Positions 28,800-40,149 of a stretch of 64,000 bases of DNA are shown piece by piece. The notes beneath the pieces are model-generated. The model was not told the DNA's origin. It worked only from the letters and a program-made list of their open reading frames with translations, and ran no database searches. The first letter of the stretch is position 1. Each line of letters opens with the position of its first letter. The position numbers were made by a program, and so were the translations under genes. Origin of the DNA: Pseudomonas brassicacearum (lineage in GTDB: Bacteria > Pseudomonadota > Gammaproteobacteria > Pseudomonadales > Pseudomonadaceae); the NCBI RefSeq assembly GCF_000585995.1, contig NZ_CP007410.1, positions 5,545,430 through 5,609,429 on the forward strand. Reading direction: 5' to 3'.

Positions 28800-29547
28800 G
28801 CTGGCCACCGCAGACGCTGCAACCGGGGTCGCGCTTGACTCGCAATTCGCGAAAACGTGTGCCCAAGGCGTCGATCAGCAACAGGCGTCCCACCAGCGGC
28901 TCACCGAAACCGGCCAACAACTTCAAGGCTTCAAGGGCTTGCAGGCTACCGACCAATCCCACCAGTGGCCCAAGCACACCGGCTTCGCTGCACGTCAACT
29001 CGGCTTCGCTGCCATGGCCGTAGAGGCAGTGGTAGCAAGGGCTCTCGGGGCGGCGCGGATCGAACACCGACAACTGCCCTTCCAGGCGAATCGCCGCACC
29101 GCTGACCAGCGGTTTACCCGCAGTGACACACGCCGCATTCACCGCTTCGCGGGTCGAGAAATTGTCGGAGCAGTCCAGCACCACATCCACCGTCGCAACC
29201 ACGGCGGCCAGGCTGTCTTCGTCCATGGCCGTCGGATGAGGCACCAGGCGAATCTCGGGATTGATCGCCGTCAGGCGACGCATCGCCGAATCGACCTTAC
29301 TCAGGCCGACGCTGTCGGTGTCGTGAATGATCTGGCGCTGGAGGTTGGTCAGATCGACGCTGTCGAAATCCGCCAGATGCAACTCGCCGACGCCAGCGGC
29401 AGCCAGGTACAACGCCACCGGAGCGCCTAAACCGCCGAGACCGACGATCAACACGCGGCTTTGCTTGAGGCGCAACTGGCCGTCGATGTCGACGTGCTGC
29501 AACAGAATCTGCCGACTGTAGCGCAACAGCTCCTGGTCGTTCAGCAC
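28792..29547 (-). CDS. moeB: Molybdopterin-synthase adenylyltransferase
   Basis: About 251 residues from GTG 29547; GTG 29556 is the alternative. The E1-like ATP motif [17 protein letters not shown], the Asp in [11 protein letters not shown], and the zinc Cys pairs CYHC and CSVC are all present. It adenylates the MoaD C-terminus in molybdenum cofactor synthesis; close relatives serve ThiS. Overlaps both neighbours, consistent with one operon hemA-prfA-prmC-moeB-murI. Confidence 0.92.
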   Translation of the reverse strand: MLNDQELLRYSRQILLQHVDIDGQLRLKQSRVLIVGLGGLGAPVALYLAAAGVGELHLADFDSVDLTNLQRQIIHDTDSVGLSKVDSAMRRLTAINPEIRLVPHPTAMDEDSLAAVVATVDVVLDCSDNFSTREAVNAACVTAGKPLVSGAAIRLEGQLSVFDPRRPESPCYHCLYGHGSEAELTCSEAGVLGPLVGLVGSLQALEALKLLAGFGEPLVGRLLLIDALGTRFRELRVKRDPGCSVCGGQHE

Positions 29548-30371
29548 GGCAGGCACCCCAGGCTGATGCGCTCGTGACCGCCCAGGTCCTTGCGGCTGTG
29601 GACTTGCGTAAAACCTCGGGCTTGCAGCAACTCGCGCACCGCCCCGGCCTGGTCGTAACCGTGCTCAAGCATCAGCCAGCCGGCCGCTTCGAGGTGACCC
29701 GGTGCCTGGTCAATGATCTGGCGCAGGTCATCGAGCCCATCTTGTCCCGCAACCAACGCACTGGCCGGCTCGAAACGCACGTCGCCCTCGGCCAGATGCG
29801 GATCGGCGGCGGCGATATAAGGCGGGTTGCTGATGATCAACTCAAAACGCTCGCCGTCCAGCGCGCTGAACCAATGACTGCTCAACACCGTGACGTTGCG
29901 CAGATCCAGGCGTTGACGATTGCGCTCGGCCAGGGCCACGGCTTCCAGCACACGGTCGACCGCGGTGACCTTCCAGGCCGGGCGCTCGCTGGCCAATGCC
30001 AGGGCAATCGCGCCACTGCCCGTGCCCAGGTCCAGGACCCGGGCCGGCGTGGCCGGCAACAAGGCCAGCGCGGTTTCCACCAGCAGCTCCGTGTCGGGAC
30101 GCGGGATCAGCGTATGGGGCGCGACTTCCAGATCGAGTTTCCAGAAGCCTTGCTGCCCGAGGATGTAGGCCACCGGTTCGCCGGAACGACGGCGCCGCAG
30201 ATATTCGGAAAACAGCAACGCCGCCTCGCTCGGTACGATCCGCTCGGGCCAGGTGTGCAGGAAGCTGCGGGACTTGCCCAACGCAGCGGCCAGCAGCAAC
30301 TCGGCATCCAGCCGGGGCGAGGGCGAATCCGGAAGCTCGGCGGCGCGTAACAGACTGGCGATGATGGTCAT
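29541..30371 (-). CDS. prmC: Peptide chain release factor N5-glutamine methyltransferase
   Basis: 276 residues. SAM motif LDLGTGSGAIALAL, the N-terminal helical domain with VAYILGQQGF, and the catalytic NPPY in IISNPPYIAAAD. It methylates the Gln of the GGQ loop in RF1 and RF2. It is 14 bases after prfA, which encodes RF1, its substrate. Confidence 0.95.
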   Translation of the reverse strand: MTIIASLLRAAELPDSPSPRLDAELLLAAALGKSRSFLHTWPERIVPSEAALLFSEYLRRRRSGEPVAYILGQQGFWKLDLEVAPHTLIPRPDTELLVETALALLPATPARVLDLGTGSGAIALALASERPAWKVTAVDRVLEAVALAERNRQRLDLRNVTVLSSHWFSALDGERFELIISNPPYIAAADPHLAEGDVRFEPASALVAGQDGLDDLRQIIDQAPGHLEAAGWLMLEHGYDQAGAVRELLQARGFTQVHSRKDLGGHERISLGCLPC

Positions 30372-30385
30372 TGATTCACCTGTGC

Positions 30386-31468
30386 TTACTCGCCAATCGC
30401 AGCCAATTGGTCGGCCTGGTATTCGGCCAACAACGGCTCGATGACCGCATCGACACCACCGGCAAGAATTTCGTCGAGGGAATACAGGGTCAGGTTGACG
30501 CGATGGTCGGTGACCCGGCCCTGAGCGAAGTTGTAGGTACGGATTCGCTCGGAACGATCGCCCGAACCCACCAGCAATTTGCGCTCACTGGCGATGGCGT
30601 TGGCCGCAGCGCTGGTCTGCTGGTCGTTGAGCTTGGCCGACAGCCAGGCCATGGCTCGCGCCCGGTTCTTGTGCTGGGAGCGTTCTTCCTGGCACTCGAC
30701 GACAATGCCCGAGGGCAAGTGAGTGATGCGGATCGCCGAATCGGTCTTGTTGACGTGCTGGCCGCCCGCGCCGGAGGAGCGGTAGGTGTCGACCCGCAGG
30801 TCCGCCGGGTTGATCTCGATGGTCTCCTGCTCGTCCGGCTCGGGCAATACCGCCACGGTGCAGGCTGAAGTGTGGATGCGACCCTGGGACTCGGTGGCCG
30901 GCACACGCTGCACACGGTGGGCGCCGGATTCGAATTTCAGCTTGCCATAGACGTTGTCACCCTCGACCCGGGCGATGACTTCTTTATAGCCACCGTGTTC
31001 GCCTTCGTTCTCCGACAGGATCTCCACGCGCCAACCACGGCGTTCGGCGTAGCGCGAATACATGCGGAACAGGTCGCCGGAAAAAATAGCCGCCTCGTCA
31101 CCGCCGGTGCCGGCACGAATTTCAAGAAACACGTTACGCCCGTCGTTCGGGTCCTTGGGCAGCAGCATACGTTGCAGATTGCCTTCCAGTTCGAGCAACA
31201 GCTCCTTGGCTTCGCGGACTTCCTCCACCGCCATTTCGCGCATGTCCGGATCGCTGTCCTTGAGCAGCGCCTGGGCGCCTTCGAGGTCTGCCTGCACTTT
31301 GAGTAGCTGTTTATACGCGGCGACAATCGGCTCGACTTCCGCGTATTCCTTGGAATAAGTGCGGAATTTGTTCTGGTCGGAAATGACTTCGCCATCGCCC
31401 AGCAAGGCGGTCAGTTCTTCGAAACGGTCCTGGAGGATGTCCAGCTTATTAAGCAGTGACGCTTTCAT
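30386..31468 (-). CDS. prfA: Peptide chain release factor 1
   Basis: 360 residues. The stop-codon recognition PAT motif (VPATESQGR, near residue 190) and the GGQ loop ([14 protein letters not shown], near residue 233) are intact. It reads UAA and UAG and releases the peptide. Its ATG overlaps the hemA stop by four bases (ATGA), the classic hemA-prfA coupling. Confidence 0.97.
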   Translation of the reverse strand: MKASLLNKLDILQDRFEELTALLGDGEVISDQNKFRTYSKEYAEVEPIVAAYKQLLKVQADLEGAQALLKDSDPDMREMAVEEVREAKELLLELEGNLQRMLLPKDPNDGRNVFLEIRAGTGGDEAAIFSGDLFRMYSRYAERRGWRVEILSENEGEHGGYKEVIARVEGDNVYGKLKFESGAHRVQRVPATESQGRIHTSACTVAVLPEPDEQETIEINPADLRVDTYRSSGAGGQHVNKTDSAIRITHLPSGIVVECQEERSQHKNRARAMAWLSAKLNDQQTSAAANAIASERKLLVGSGDRSERIRTYNFAQGRVTDHRVNLTLYSLDEILAGGVDAVIEPLLAEYQADQLAAIGE

Positions 31469-32754
31469 TGCGGTTTTTTATCCGAAAAGCTATCCGGTGA
31501 ACCCTCACCGAGGGCAAAGAGCTCCTGGGCCATGGCCAGCGCATCGAGGCGGCCTTCGGCGGTCAGCTTCTTGAGCTGGACACTGGGAGCGTGGAGCAAT
31601 TTGTTGGTCAGGCCGCGAGCCAACTGCACCAGCACCTCTTCGGCGCTGCTACCGTTAGCCAGCAGGCGCTGGGCTTTCTGAAGTTCTTCGTCGCGCAGGC
31701 GCTCGCTCTGTTGACGGTACGCCTTGAGCACATCCACCGCCGCCAGCTCGCGCAGGCGCACCATGAAATCGTCGGCGCCGATGGTAATCATCTCTTCCGC
31801 CGCCTGGGCCGCGCCTTGCCGGCTCTTGAGATTCTCGGCAACCACCTCGTGCAGGTCGTCGACGCTGTAGAGGTAAACGTCGTCCAGTTCGCCGACTTCC
31901 GGCTCGATGTCCCGCGGGACGGCAATGTCCACCATGAAAATCGGTTTGTGCTTGCGCAGCTTCAGGGCACTTTCCACCGCGCCCTTGCCCAGGATCGGCA
32001 ACTGGCTGGCGGTGGAACTGATGACGATGTCGCTGTGCACCAGCTCAGCCGGGATGTCCGACAGCAACACCGCGTGAGCGCCAAACTGCTCGGCCAGGAT
32101 ACTGGCCCGCTCCAGGGTCCGGTTGGCGACGACAATGCGCTTCACACCCAGGTCATGCAGATGACGGGCGACCAGGGTGATGGTCTCGCCGGCGCCGATC
32201 AGCAGCGCCTGGCTGCGTTGCAAATCGCTGAAGATCTGTTTCGCCAGGCTGACGGCGGCAAACGCCACGGACACCGGGTTCTCGCCGATGGCAGTGTCGG
32301 TACGCACCTGCTTGGCAGCGTTGAAGGTGGCCTGGAACAGACGGCCCAACAGCGGACCGACGGTGCCGGCCTCCCGCGCCACGGCGTAGGCCGACTTCAT
32401 CTGGCCGAGAATCTGCGGTTCACCCAATACCAGCGAGTCGAGACCCGAAGCGACGCGCATCATGTGACGAACGGCCGCATCATCCTCATGCACATAGGCA
32501 CTGGCGCGCAGCTCTTCAAGACTCAGGTCGTGGTAGTCGGCCAGCCAGCGCAGCACCGAATCCGGCGAAACGTGATCCTGCTCTATATAAAGCTCGCTGC
32601 GATTGCAGGTGGAGAGGATCGCAGCTTCGCGACTGTCGGTCAGTCGGCAGAGCTGCTGCAGGGCCTCAACCAGCTGCTCAGGCGTAAAGGCCACGCGCTC
32701 GCGGACGTCTACTGAAGCAGTCTTGTGGTTAATACCAAGTGCAAGGAAGGCCAT
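31465..32754 (-). CDS. hemA: Glutamyl-tRNA reductase
   Basis: 429 residues. Catalytic Cys50 lies in [11 protein letters not shown]; the NADPH domain has [16 protein letters not shown] and the C-terminus is the dimerisation helix. It reduces glutamyl-tRNA to glutamate-1-semialdehyde, the first committed step of heme. First gene of the leftward operon, divergent from the TPR lipoprotein gene. Confidence 0.97.
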   Translation of the reverse strand: MAFLALGINHKTASVDVRERVAFTPEQLVEALQQLCRLTDSREAAILSTCNRSELYIEQDHVSPDSVLRWLADYHDLSLEELRASAYVHEDDAAVRHMMRVASGLDSLVLGEPQILGQMKSAYAVAREAGTVGPLLGRLFQATFNAAKQVRTDTAIGENPVSVAFAAVSLAKQIFSDLQRSQALLIGAGETITLVARHLHDLGVKRIVVANRTLERASILAEQFGAHAVLLSDIPAELVHSDIVISSTASQLPILGKGAVESALKLRKHKPIFMVDIAVPRDIEPEVGELDDVYLYSVDDLHEVVAENLKSRQGAAQAAEEMITIGADDFMVRLRELAAVDVLKAYRQQSERLRDEELQKAQRLLANGSSAEEVLVQLARGLTNKLLHAPSVQLKKLTAEGRLDALAMAQELFALGEGSPDSFSDKKPQ

Positions 32755-32926
32755 TCAAGGTCGCTGATAGTGACGTGAAGCCGGCAATTGTCCTACTTCG
32801 CCAGATTCAGAACAACCACTCGATCTCTATCGCCCCGAGCCGTGCCGTAAATCGACGGGGCGGTTATGTTTGACCCAAGGCTTGTGTCATGATGATCCGA
32901 CCGCAGGTTAGTCGTCCTCTTCCTAT

Positions 32927-34651
32927 ATGAATAGATCTTCCGCGTTGCTCCTCGCTCTTGCCTTGCTCAGCGGCTGCCAGTCCATGGCCCCCGTTTCGAC
33001 GGACGGTACGCCGCCGGTCGAAGACAGCACTCCGGCGCCTGAAAAGCCCAAGGTCTACGGCTCGTTCAGCGAAGAAACCATCTTCAGCCTGTTGAGTGCC
33101 GAATTGGCTGGCCAGCGCAATCGTTTCGACATTGCGCTGGACAACTACGTGACCCAGGCCATCAATACCCAGGATCCGGGCATTTCCGAGCGTGCGTTTC
33201 GCATCGCCGAGTACCTGGGGGCCGACCAGGCCGCGCTGGATACTGCATTGATCTGGGCCAAAAACGCCCCGGACGACCTCGAAGCGCAGCGCGCCGCGGC
33301 CGTGCAGCTGGCGCGTGCCGGGCGCTACGACGACTCCATGGCGTACATGGAGAAAGTCCTGCTGGGCAAGGGCGACACCCACTTCGACTTTCTGGCGCTG
33401 TCCGCGGCTGATACCGATCAGGAAACCCGCAACGGCCTGACCAAAAGCTTCGATCGGCTGTTGCAGCGTCATCCGAACAATGGCCAGCTGATTTTCGGCA
33501 AGGCCCTGCTGCTGCAGCAAGACGGCGATGCCCAAGGCGCCCTCACCCTACTGGAAGACAATCCGCCTGAAGCCGGCGAAGTGGCGCCGATCCTGCTGCG
33601 CGCGCGCCTGCTGCAAGGCCTGGACCGCGGTGACGAAGCACTGCCGCTGCTGGAAAAAAGCATCAAGAAATACCCGGACGACAAACGCCTGCGCCTCACC
33701 TACGCCCGCATGCTGGTGGAAAACAACCGCATGGACGACGCCAAGGTGGAGTTCTCCAGCCTGGTCCAGCAATACCCGGAAGACGACGAGTTGCGTTACT
33801 CCCTGGCACTGGTGTGCCTGGAAGCCAAGGCCTGGGACGAGGCCAAGGGTTATCTGGAGGACCTGATCGCCCGCGAGAGCCATGTCGATTCGGCCCACCT
33901 GAACCTGGGGCGCATCGCCGAAGAACGCAACGACCCGGAAAGCGCACTGATCGAGTATGCCCAGGTTGGCCCGGGCAATGACTATCTGCCGGCACAGTTA
34001 CGCCAGGCCGATATCCTGATGGGCAACGGCAAGACGGCCGAGGCCCAGAGCCGCCTCGCCGTACAGCGCGATTCCCAACCGGACTACGGCATCCAGCTGT
34101 ACCTGATCGAAGCCGAAACCCTGTCGGCCAACAATCAGGGCGACAAAGCCTGGAATGTGCTGCAAAAAGCGTTGAAGCAGTACCCGGACGATCTGAACCT
34201 GCTGTACACCCGCGCCATGCTGGCGGAGAAGCGCAATGACCTCGCCCAGATGGAAAAAGACCTGCGCCTGATCATCCAGCGTGATCCGGATAACGCCATG
34301 GCCCTCAATGCCCTCGGCTACACCTTGTCGGATCGCACCACCCGCTACGACGAGGCCAAGGTGCTGATCGAACAGGCCCATCAGATCAATCCCGAAGACC
34401 CGGCGGTGCTCGACAGCCTCGGCTGGGTGAATTTCCGCCTGGGCAACCTCGATGAAGCCGAGCGCTTGCTGCGTCAGGCCCTGGAGCGCTTTCCCGATCA
34501 GGAAGTCGCCGCTCACCTGGGCGAAGTCCTGTGGGCCAACGGCAAACAGCGCGAAGCCCGGCAGATCTGGAGCCGATTCCTCAAGGACCAGCCTGACAGC
34601 CCCATTTTGCGCAGCACCATCAAACGCCTGACCGGATCAGAGACCCTTTAA
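32927..34651 (+). CDS. Tetratricopeptide repeat lipoprotein
   Basis: 574 residues. Signal peptide with lipobox LLSGC (Cys17), then at least ten TPR-like helical pairs, with clear ones at [20 protein letters not shown] and [20 protein letters not shown] near the C-terminus. It should sit on the periplasmic face of the outer membrane as an assembly or scaffold protein. The ribosome site before ATG 32927 is weak. Just upstream of lolB and equivalent in position to PA4667. Confidence 0.9.
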   Translation: MNRSSALLLALALLSGCQSMAPVSTDGTPPVEDSTPAPEKPKVYGSFSEETIFSLLSAELAGQRNRFDIALDNYVTQAINTQDPGISERAFRIAEYLGADQAALDTALIWAKNAPDDLEAQRAAAVQLARAGRYDDSMAYMEKVLLGKGDTHFDFLALSAADTDQETRNGLTKSFDRLLQRHPNNGQLIFGKALLLQQDGDAQGALTLLEDNPPEAGEVAPILLRARLLQGLDRGDEALPLLEKSIKKYPDDKRLRLTYARMLVENNRMDDAKVEFSSLVQQYPEDDELRYSLALVCLEAKAWDEAKGYLEDLIARESHVDSAHLNLGRIAEERNDPESALIEYAQVGPGNDYLPAQLRQADILMGNGKTAEAQSRLAVQRDSQPDYGIQLYLIEAETLSANNQGDKAWNVLQKALKQYPDDLNLLYTRAMLAEKRNDLAQMEKDLRLIIQRDPDNAMALNALGYTLSDRTTRYDEAKVLIEQAHQINPEDPAVLDSLGWVNFRLGNLDEAERLLRQALERFPDQEVAAHLGEVLWANGKQREARQIWSRFLKDQPDSPILRSTIKRLTGSETL

Positions 34652-34655
34652 GATT

Positions 34656-35273
34656 ATGTTTTTGCGCCATTTCATCGTGTTCAGCTTTATCGCCCTGCTC
34701 GCCGGTTGCGCGGGTTTCGGCGCCCGTGAATCCGTCCAGGGCCAGGGCAACCAGGCCCAGTGGCGCGAGCATAAGCAACAACTGAGCGGCCTCGACGGCT
34801 GGCAGATCGACGGCAAGATCGGCATCCGCGCCCCGAAGGACTCGGGCAGCGGCACACTGTTCTGGTTGCAACGCCAGGACTACTACGACATTCGCCTGTC
34901 CGGCCCACTGGGGCGCGGCGCGGCACGCCTGACCGGCCGGCCGGGCCAGGTCTCGCTGGAGGTTGCCAACCAGGGCCGCTACGAGGCCCCCACCCCCGAA
35001 GCGCTGCTGGAAGAGCAACTGGGCTGGAAGCTGCCGGTGTCCCACCTGACCTGGTGGGTTCGCGGGCTGCCGGCACCGGACAGCAAAAGCCGCCTGGTCC
35101 TCGACGCCGACAGCCGCCTGTCCAATCTGGAACAGGATGACTGGCAGATCGAATACCTCAGCTATGCCCAGCAGAACGGCTACTGGCTGCCCGAACGCAT
35201 CAAACTGCACGGCAGCAACCTCGACGTCACGCTGGTGATCAAGCAATGGCAGCCGCGCAAGCTGGGGCAATGA
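34656..35273 (+). CDS. lolB: Outer-membrane lipoprotein receptor LolB
   Basis: 205 residues. Lipobox LLAGC with Cys18, then the LolB pattern [19 protein letters not shown] and [11 protein letters not shown]. LolB takes lipoproteins from LolA and inserts them into the outer membrane. It starts 4 bases after the TPR gene and ends just before the ispE start, so the three are co-transcribed. Confidence 0.94.
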   Translation: MFLRHFIVFSFIALLAGCAGFGARESVQGQGNQAQWREHKQQLSGLDGWQIDGKIGIRAPKDSGSGTLFWLQRQDYYDIRLSGPLGRGAARLTGRPGQVSLEVANQGRYEAPTPEALLEEQLGWKLPVSHLTWWVRGLPAPDSKSRLVLDADSRLSNLEQDDWQIEYLSYAQQNGYWLPERIKLHGSNLDVTLVIKQWQPRKLGQ

Positions 35274-35274
35274 A

Positions 35275-36126
35275 ATGACCGCTGCACGCCTGACCCTGCC
35301 CTCCCCGGCCAAGCTCAACCTGATGTTGCACATCCTGGGTCGTCGACCGGACGGCTATCACGAATTGCAGACGATTTTTCAGTTCCTGGACTATGGCGAT
35401 GAAGTCACCTTTGCCGTGCGCGACGACGGCGTGATTCGCCTGCACACCGAATTCGAAGGCGTCCCCCACGACAGCAACCTGATCGTCAAGGCCGCGAAAC
35501 AACTTCAGGCACAATCCGGTTGCTTGCTGGGCATCGATATCTGGATCGAAAAAATCCTGCCCATGGGCGGCGGCATCGGCGGCGGCAGCTCGAATGCGGC
35601 GACGACGTTGCTCGGCCTCAACCACTTGTGGCAGCTGGGCTGGGACATGGATCGACTGGCCGCGCTGGGCCTGACGCTGGGCGCCGACGTGCCGGTTTTC
35701 GTGCGTGGCCACGCCGCTTTCGCCGAGGGCGTCGGGGAAAAACTCACGCCGGTTGAGCCTGAGGAACCCTGGTACTTGGTACTGGTGCCGCAAGTATCTG
35801 TAAGTACAGCAGAAATTTTTTCAGATCCGCTGTTGACACGTAACTCTCCTCCCATTAAAGTGCGCCCCGTTCCCAAGGGAAACAGTCGAAATGACTGCTT
35901 ACCGGTGGTAGCAAGGCGTTATCCAGATGTTCGTAACGCTTTGAATTTGTTAGGTAAATTTACCGAAGCAAAACTCACCGGAACTGGAAGTTGTGTGTTT
36001 GGGGGCTTCCCAAGCAAAGCTGAAGCTGATAAAGTCTCGGCCCTTCTGACAGAGACCCTTACGGGGTTTGTAGCAAAAGGAAGCAACGTTTCGATGTTGC
36101 ATCGCAAGCTGCAAAGCCTGCTCTAA
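35275..36126 (+). CDS. ispE: 4-diphosphocytidyl-2-C-methyl-D-erythritol kinase
   Basis: 283 residues. GHMP kinase motifs: [20 protein letters not shown] at the N-terminus, the phosphate loop [15 protein letters not shown], and [10 protein letters not shown] near the C-terminus. It phosphorylates CDP-methylerythritol in the MEP isoprenoid pathway. From about base 35800 the codon choice changes sharply from GC-rich to AT-rich (GTA, AGT, ACA, TTA, AAA) though the frame and motifs stay intact, as if the 3' third came from another source or carries promoter signals. Confidence 0.95.
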   Translation: MTAARLTLPSPAKLNLMLHILGRRPDGYHELQTIFQFLDYGDEVTFAVRDDGVIRLHTEFEGVPHDSNLIVKAAKQLQAQSGCLLGIDIWIEKILPMGGGIGGGSSNAATTLLGLNHLWQLGWDMDRLAALGLTLGADVPVFVRGHAAFAEGVGEKLTPVEPEEPWYLVLVPQVSVSTAEIFSDPLLTRNSPPIKVRPVPKGNSRNDCLPVVARRYPDVRNALNLLGKFTEAKLTGTGSCVFGGFPSKAEADKVSALLTETLTGFVAKGSNVSMLHRKLQSLL

Positions 36127-36133
36127 AAGGAAT

Positions 36134-36150
36134 CGAGTGCTGGGCACTCG
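36134..36150 (+). other. Perfect 7-bp hairpin before tRNA-Gln
   Basis: CGAGTGC TGG GCACTCG, 8 bases after the ispE stop and 14 before the tRNA. No T run follows, so it is not a standard terminator. It may be a transcript-processing or mRNA-end structure. Confidence 0.6.
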
Positions 36151-36163
36151 CAGCAACAGATAC

Positions 36164-36238
36164 AGGGGCGTCGCCAAGCGGTAAGGCAGCAGGTTTTGAT
36201 CCTGCCATGCGTTGGTTCGAATCCAGCCGCCCCTGCCA
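36164..36238 (+). tRNA. tRNA-Gln (TTG)
   Basis: 75 bases folding as a cloverleaf. The acceptor arms are AGGGGCG / CGCCCCT with G discriminator and encoded CCA. The anticodon stem GCAGG/CCTGC holds the loop TTTTGAT with anticodon TTG (36196-36198). The T arm contains GTTCGAATC. Located between ispE and prs as in other pseudomonads. Confidence 0.97.
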
Positions 36239-36285
36239 TTTTCCTATACTCATCCAGGTATACCCTCAGCCTTCAGGTACTGCGC

Positions 36286-37227
36286 GTGTCCAAGATGATG
36301 GTCTTTACGGGGAACGCCAACCCCGATCTGGCTCGGCGTGTCGTACGTCAGCTGCATATCCCTCTCGGTGACATTTCTGTCGGTAAGTTTTCCGACGGCG
36401 AAATCACTGCCGAGATCAATGAAAACGTTCGCGGTAAAGACGTCTTCATTATTCAGCCGACTTGCGCTCCGACCAACGATAACCTGATGGAACTCGTCGT
36501 GATGGCTGATGCCTTCCGCCGTTCCTCGGCTACTCGTATCACTGCTGTTATTCCTTACTTTGGTTATGCCCGTCAGGATCGCCGTCCGCGTTCCGCACGT
36601 GTGGCAATCAGCGCGAAAGTCGTGGCTGATATGCTGACCGTAGTCGGCATCGACCGTGTCCTCACGGTTGATCTGCATGCTGACCAGATCCAGGGCTTCT
36701 TCGATATTCCCGTGGATAACATCTACGGCTCCCCAGTCCTGGTGGATGACATTGAAGATCAGCGCTTCGAAAACCTGATGATCGTGTCCCCGGACATTGG
36801 TGGCGTCGTGCGTGCACGGGCCGTTGCCAAATCCCTGGGCGTGGATCTGGGTATCATCGACAAACGCCGCGAGAAGGCCAATCACTCCGAAGTGATGCAC
36901 ATCATCGGCGATGTCGAAGGGCGTACCTGTATTCTGGTCGATGACATGGTCGATACCGCCGGCACCCTGTGCCACGCGGCCAAGGCCCTGAAAGAGCATG
37001 GCGCTGCCAAGGTCTTTGCCTACTGCACACACCCTGTGCTGTCGGGTCGAGCGATCGAAAACATTGAAAATTCCGTGCTGGACGAACTGGTGGTGACCAA
37101 CACCATCCCGTTGTCCGCTGCTGCACAGGCCTGTGCGCGTATCCGTCAACTGGATATCGCACCGGTTGTTGCCGAAGCGGTTCGCCGCATCAGCAATGAA
37201 GAATCGATCAGCGCGATGTTCCGCTAA
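36286..37227 (+). CDS. prs: Ribose-phosphate pyrophosphokinase
   Basis: 313 residues from GTG 36286, which gives the typical (M)[14 protein letters not shown] start; a longer frame from 36196 would read through the tRNA. The flexible loop has [10 protein letters not shown] and the PRPP-binding motif is [13 protein letters not shown]. It makes PRPP from ribose-5-phosphate and ATP, feeding hpt and upp elsewhere in the window. Low-GC codon use continues from ispE into the start of prs. A strong terminator follows. Confidence 0.96.
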   Translation: MSKMMVFTGNANPDLARRVVRQLHIPLGDISVGKFSDGEITAEINENVRGKDVFIIQPTCAPTNDNLMELVVMADAFRRSSATRITAVIPYFGYARQDRRPRSARVAISAKVVADMLTVVGIDRVLTVDLHADQIQGFFDIPVDNIYGSPVLVDDIEDQRFENLMIVSPDIGGVVRARAVAKSLGVDLGIIDKRREKANHSEVMHIIGDVEGRTCILVDDMVDTAGTLCHAAKALKEHGAAKVFAYCTHPVLSGRAIENIENSVLDELVVTNTIPLSAAAQACARIRQLDIAPVVAEAVRRISNEESISAMFR

Positions 37228-37262
37228 GGGCCCTGCCCTTGCCGTGACATCTCGTTGACGAA

Positions 37263-37305
37263 AAGCGCCCCGCCCCGGCATTCACTGTCGGGGCGGGGCT
37301 TTTTT
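37263..37305 (+). terminator. Rho-independent terminator of prs
   Basis: GCCCCGCCCCG (37267-37277) and CGGGGCGGGGC (37289-37299) form an 11-bp stem, 11-base loop, then TTTTTT. Confidence 0.95.
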
Positions 37306-37370
37306 GCCCATATCGCCTTTAGCGCTGGTCGCAAGCGCTGGGGTGAATGTGGTTACTTTGGAGATACAAC

Positions 37371-37973
37371 ATGAACGAATTTACCCTGAATGCTGAACTG
37401 CGTTCCGACCTGGGGAAAGGTGCGAGCCGCCGCCTGCGTCGTCTCGCAAGCCTGGTTCCAGCTGTAGTCTACGGTGGCGAGAAAGCCCCTGAGTCCATCA
37501 GCATGCTGGCCAAAGAAGTTGCCAAACTGCTCGAAAACGAAGCGGCCTACAGCCACATCATCGAGCTGAACGTTGGTGGCACCAAGCAGAACGTCGTGAT
37601 CAAGGCCCTGCAGCGTCACCCGGCCAAAGGCCACGTGATGCACGCTGACTTCGTACGCGTAGTAGCTGGCCAGAAACTGACCGCTATCGTGCCTGTACAC
37701 TTCGTTGGCGAAGCTGCACCGATCAAGAAAGGCGGCGAGATCTCGCACGTGACTTCGGAAGTCGAAGTGTCCTGCCTGCCGAAAGACCTGCCTGAATTCA
37801 TCGAAGTCGACCTGGCTAACGCCGAAGTCGGCACGATCATTCACCTGTCCGACCTCAAGGCTCCTAAAGGCGTTGAGTTTGTTGCCCTGGCACACGGCGA
37901 TGACAAGGCTGTTGCCAACGTCCACGCTCCACGTGTTGCTCCAGAAGCGACTGAAGAAGGCGCTGCAGAGTAA
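37371..37973 (+). CDS. rplY: 50S ribosomal protein L25 (CTC type)
   Basis: 200 residues, the long Ctc/TL5 form: an N-terminal 5S-rRNA-binding domain ([20 protein letters not shown]) and a C-terminal beta domain with [18 protein letters not shown]. Binds 5S rRNA in the large subunit. ATG 37371 follows GGAGATACAAC. Conserved position between prs and pth. Confidence 0.96.
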   Translation: MNEFTLNAELRSDLGKGASRRLRRLASLVPAVVYGGEKAPESISMLAKEVAKLLENEAAYSHIIELNVGGTKQNVVIKALQRHPAKGHVMHADFVRVVAGQKLTAIVPVHFVGEAAPIKKGGEISHVTSEVEVSCLPKDLPEFIEVDLANAEVGTIIHLSDLKAPKGVEFVALAHGDDKAVANVHAPRVAPEATEEGAAE

Positions 37974-38139
37974 TTTCACTCTGTCGCCGGAGTGATCGGA
38001 AACATCGCGGACTGGAACGTAGCGAAACAGCGGGCGAGAACGCGAAGTTTACTTAACGGTAGATCCGCACTTTTCGTCCACTGTCGCCACACCGTTTGAG
38101 CGCGACGTTGTTATCCACACTCCAGGAAGGGCCCCTATC

Positions 38140-38724
38140 GTGACTGCCATTAAACTGATCGTTGGCCTGGGAAATCCAGGTGCCGAATACGAACAGACCC
38201 GGCATAACGCAGGGGCCCTTTTTGTTGAGCGCATCGCGCACGCACAAGGCGTCAGCCTGGCGGCCGATCGCAAATATTTCGGCCTGACCGGGCGTTTTTC
38301 GCATCAGGGTCAGGATGTTCGCCTGTTGATTCCCACCACCTACATGAACCGCAGCGGCCAGGCCGTGGCGGCATTGGCCGGTTTCTTCCGCATCAAGCCT
38401 GAAGAAATCCTGGTGGCCCACGACGAACTCGACCTGCCTCCGGGCGTTGCCAAGCTCAAGCAGGGCGGCGGCCATGGCGGTCACAACGGGTTGCGCGACA
38501 TCATTGCGCAACTGGGTAATCAGAATACCTTTCACCGCTTGCGGCTTGGCATTGGCCACCCGGGCGTTGCCAGTATGGTTTCAAACTTTGTCCTGGGTCG
38601 TGCGCCTCGCGCCGAACAGGAAAAACTCGATGCCAGCATCGACTTTGCCCTCGGCGTGCTGCCGGATATCCTCGCCGGTGAATGGAACCGCGCGATGAAA
38701 AACCTGCACAGCCAGAAGGCCTGA
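38140..38724 (+). CDS. pth: Peptidyl-tRNA hydrolase
   Basis: 194 residues from GTG 38140 after CCAGGAAGG. Active-site segment [18 protein letters not shown] carries the catalytic His; HDELDLPPG and [13 protein letters not shown] follow. It frees tRNA from dropped-off peptidyl-tRNA. 22 bases before ychF. Confidence 0.97.
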   Translation: MTAIKLIVGLGNPGAEYEQTRHNAGALFVERIAHAQGVSLAADRKYFGLTGRFSHQGQDVRLLIPTTYMNRSGQAVAALAGFFRIKPEEILVAHDELDLPPGVAKLKQGGGHGGHNGLRDIIAQLGNQNTFHRLRLGIGHPGVASMVSNFVLGRAPRAEQEKLDASIDFALGVLPDILAGEWNRAMKNLHSQKA

Positions 38725-38746
38725 CACTTATCCGAGGGGAAACACC

Positions 38747-39847
38747 ATGGGATTCAATTGCGGCATCGTCGGCCTGCCTAACGTCGGCAAGTCCACCCTG
38801 TTCAACGCCCTGACCAAATCCGGTATCGCGGCCGAGAACTTCCCCTTCTGCACCATCGAGCCGAACACCGGCATCGTGCCGATGCCCGATCCGCGCCTGG
38901 ACGCCCTGGCGGCCATCGTGATCCCGGAGCGCGTACTGCCGACCACCATGGAGTTCGTCGACATCGCCGGCCTGGTGGCCGGTGCCTCGAAGGGTGAAGG
39001 CTTGGGCAACAAGTTCCTGGCCAACATCCGCGAAACCGATGCCATCGCCCACGTGGTCCGCTGCTTCGAAGACGAGAACGTGATTCACGTTTCCAACAGC
39101 GTCGACCCGAAACGCGATATCGAGATCATCGACCTGGAACTGATCTTCGCCGACCTCGACAGCTGCGAGAAGCAACTGCAAAAAGTCGCTCGCAACGCCA
39201 AGGGCGGCGACAAAGACGCCGTCGCCCAGAAAGCCTTGCTCGAGCAACTGATCGCCCACTTCACCCTGGGCAAACCGGCACGCAGCCTGATCAAGAACAT
39301 GGGCGCCGATGAGAAGCAAATCATTCGCGGCTTCCACCTGCTGACCACCAAACCGGTCATGTACATCGCCAACGTTGCCGAAGATGGTTTCGAGAACAAC
39401 CCGCTGCTGGACGTGGTGAAAGCCATCGCTGAAGAAGAAGGCGCGATGGTCGTACCGGTCTGCAACAAGATCGAAGCGGAAATCGCCGAGCTTGAAGACG
39501 GCGAAGAAAAGGACATGTTCCTGGAGGCCCTGGGCCTGGAAGAACCTGGCCTGAACCGCGTAATCCGCGCCGGCTATGAAATGCTCAACCTGCAGACGTA
39601 CTTCACCGCTGGCGTAAAAGAAGTGCGCGCCTGGACCGTACGCGTCGGCGCCACCGCGCCACAAGCCGCGGCCGTGATCCACACCGACTTCGAGAAAGGC
39701 TTCATTCGCGCCGAAGTCATCGCCTACGACGATTTCATCCAGTACAAGGGCGAAGCCGGCGCCAAGGAAGCGGGTAAATGGCGTCTGGAAGGCAAGGAAT
39801 ACATCGTCAAGGATGGCGACGTGATGCACTTCCGCTTTAACGTCTAA
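38747..39847 (+). CDS. ychF: Redox-regulated ATPase YchF
   Basis: 366 residues. P-loop GLPNVGKST at residues 8-16, the [20 protein letters not shown] region, and an altered G4 motif NKIE (in [11 protein letters not shown]) that in this family gives preference for ATP over GTP. A TGS domain is at the C-terminus. Binds ribosomes and takes part in stress responses. Paired with pth as in most Gammaproteobacteria. Confidence 0.96.
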   Translation: MGFNCGIVGLPNVGKSTLFNALTKSGIAAENFPFCTIEPNTGIVPMPDPRLDALAAIVIPERVLPTTMEFVDIAGLVAGASKGEGLGNKFLANIRETDAIAHVVRCFEDENVIHVSNSVDPKRDIEIIDLELIFADLDSCEKQLQKVARNAKGGDKDAVAQKALLEQLIAHFTLGKPARSLIKNMGADEKQIIRGFHLLTTKPVMYIANVAEDGFENNPLLDVVKAIAEEEGAMVVPVCNKIEAEIAELEDGEEKDMFLEALGLEEPGLNRVIRAGYEMLNLQTYFTAGVKEVRAWTVRVGATAPQAAAVIHTDFEKGFIRAEVIAYDDFIQYKGEAGAKEAGKWRLEGKEYIVKDGDVMHFRFNV

Positions 39848-39881
39848 CCCGCCCCGCTACGCCGCTTCCACGCAGCATTCA

Positions 39882-39917
39882 AAAAGCCCCGTTATCGCCT
39901 CGCGATGCGGGGCTTTT
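39882..39917 (+). terminator. Rho-independent terminator of ychF
   Basis: AAAAGCCCCG and CGGGGCTTTT form a 10-bp stem around a 16-base loop, 35 bases past the ychF stop. Confidence 0.92.
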
Positions 39918-40149
39918 GTGTTGGAGCAACTCATTGCAATTTCAGAACCGTCCGACATCAATCCGTCGCCCGATCCCCTAGCCTTCGTTTGCTTGAACAG
40001 CAGCGACGTGTACCGTGTTGTCCTGCCCAAATAAGGTGTAACAGCCCATTCGTAGGCGTGCTCAAATGACCAGCCGCCGGTTTGCCATCCCATAGTTTGT
40101 GTTACAGGCAGCGGGTTATTCATCAGTGTCACATGATAAAGGAAGCATC
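39918..40149 (+). other. Intergenic segment at the start of the accessory region
   Basis: No gene supported. A minus-strand frame covering 39857-40132 runs through the ychF terminator and lacks protein-like content. This is where order known from other pseudomonads ends. I see no tRNA or att-like direct repeat in it. Confidence 0.5.

Noticed and set aside
39857..40132. 91-codon minus-strand frame after ychF
   Set aside because: It runs through the ychF terminator hairpin and has no recognisable protein features.
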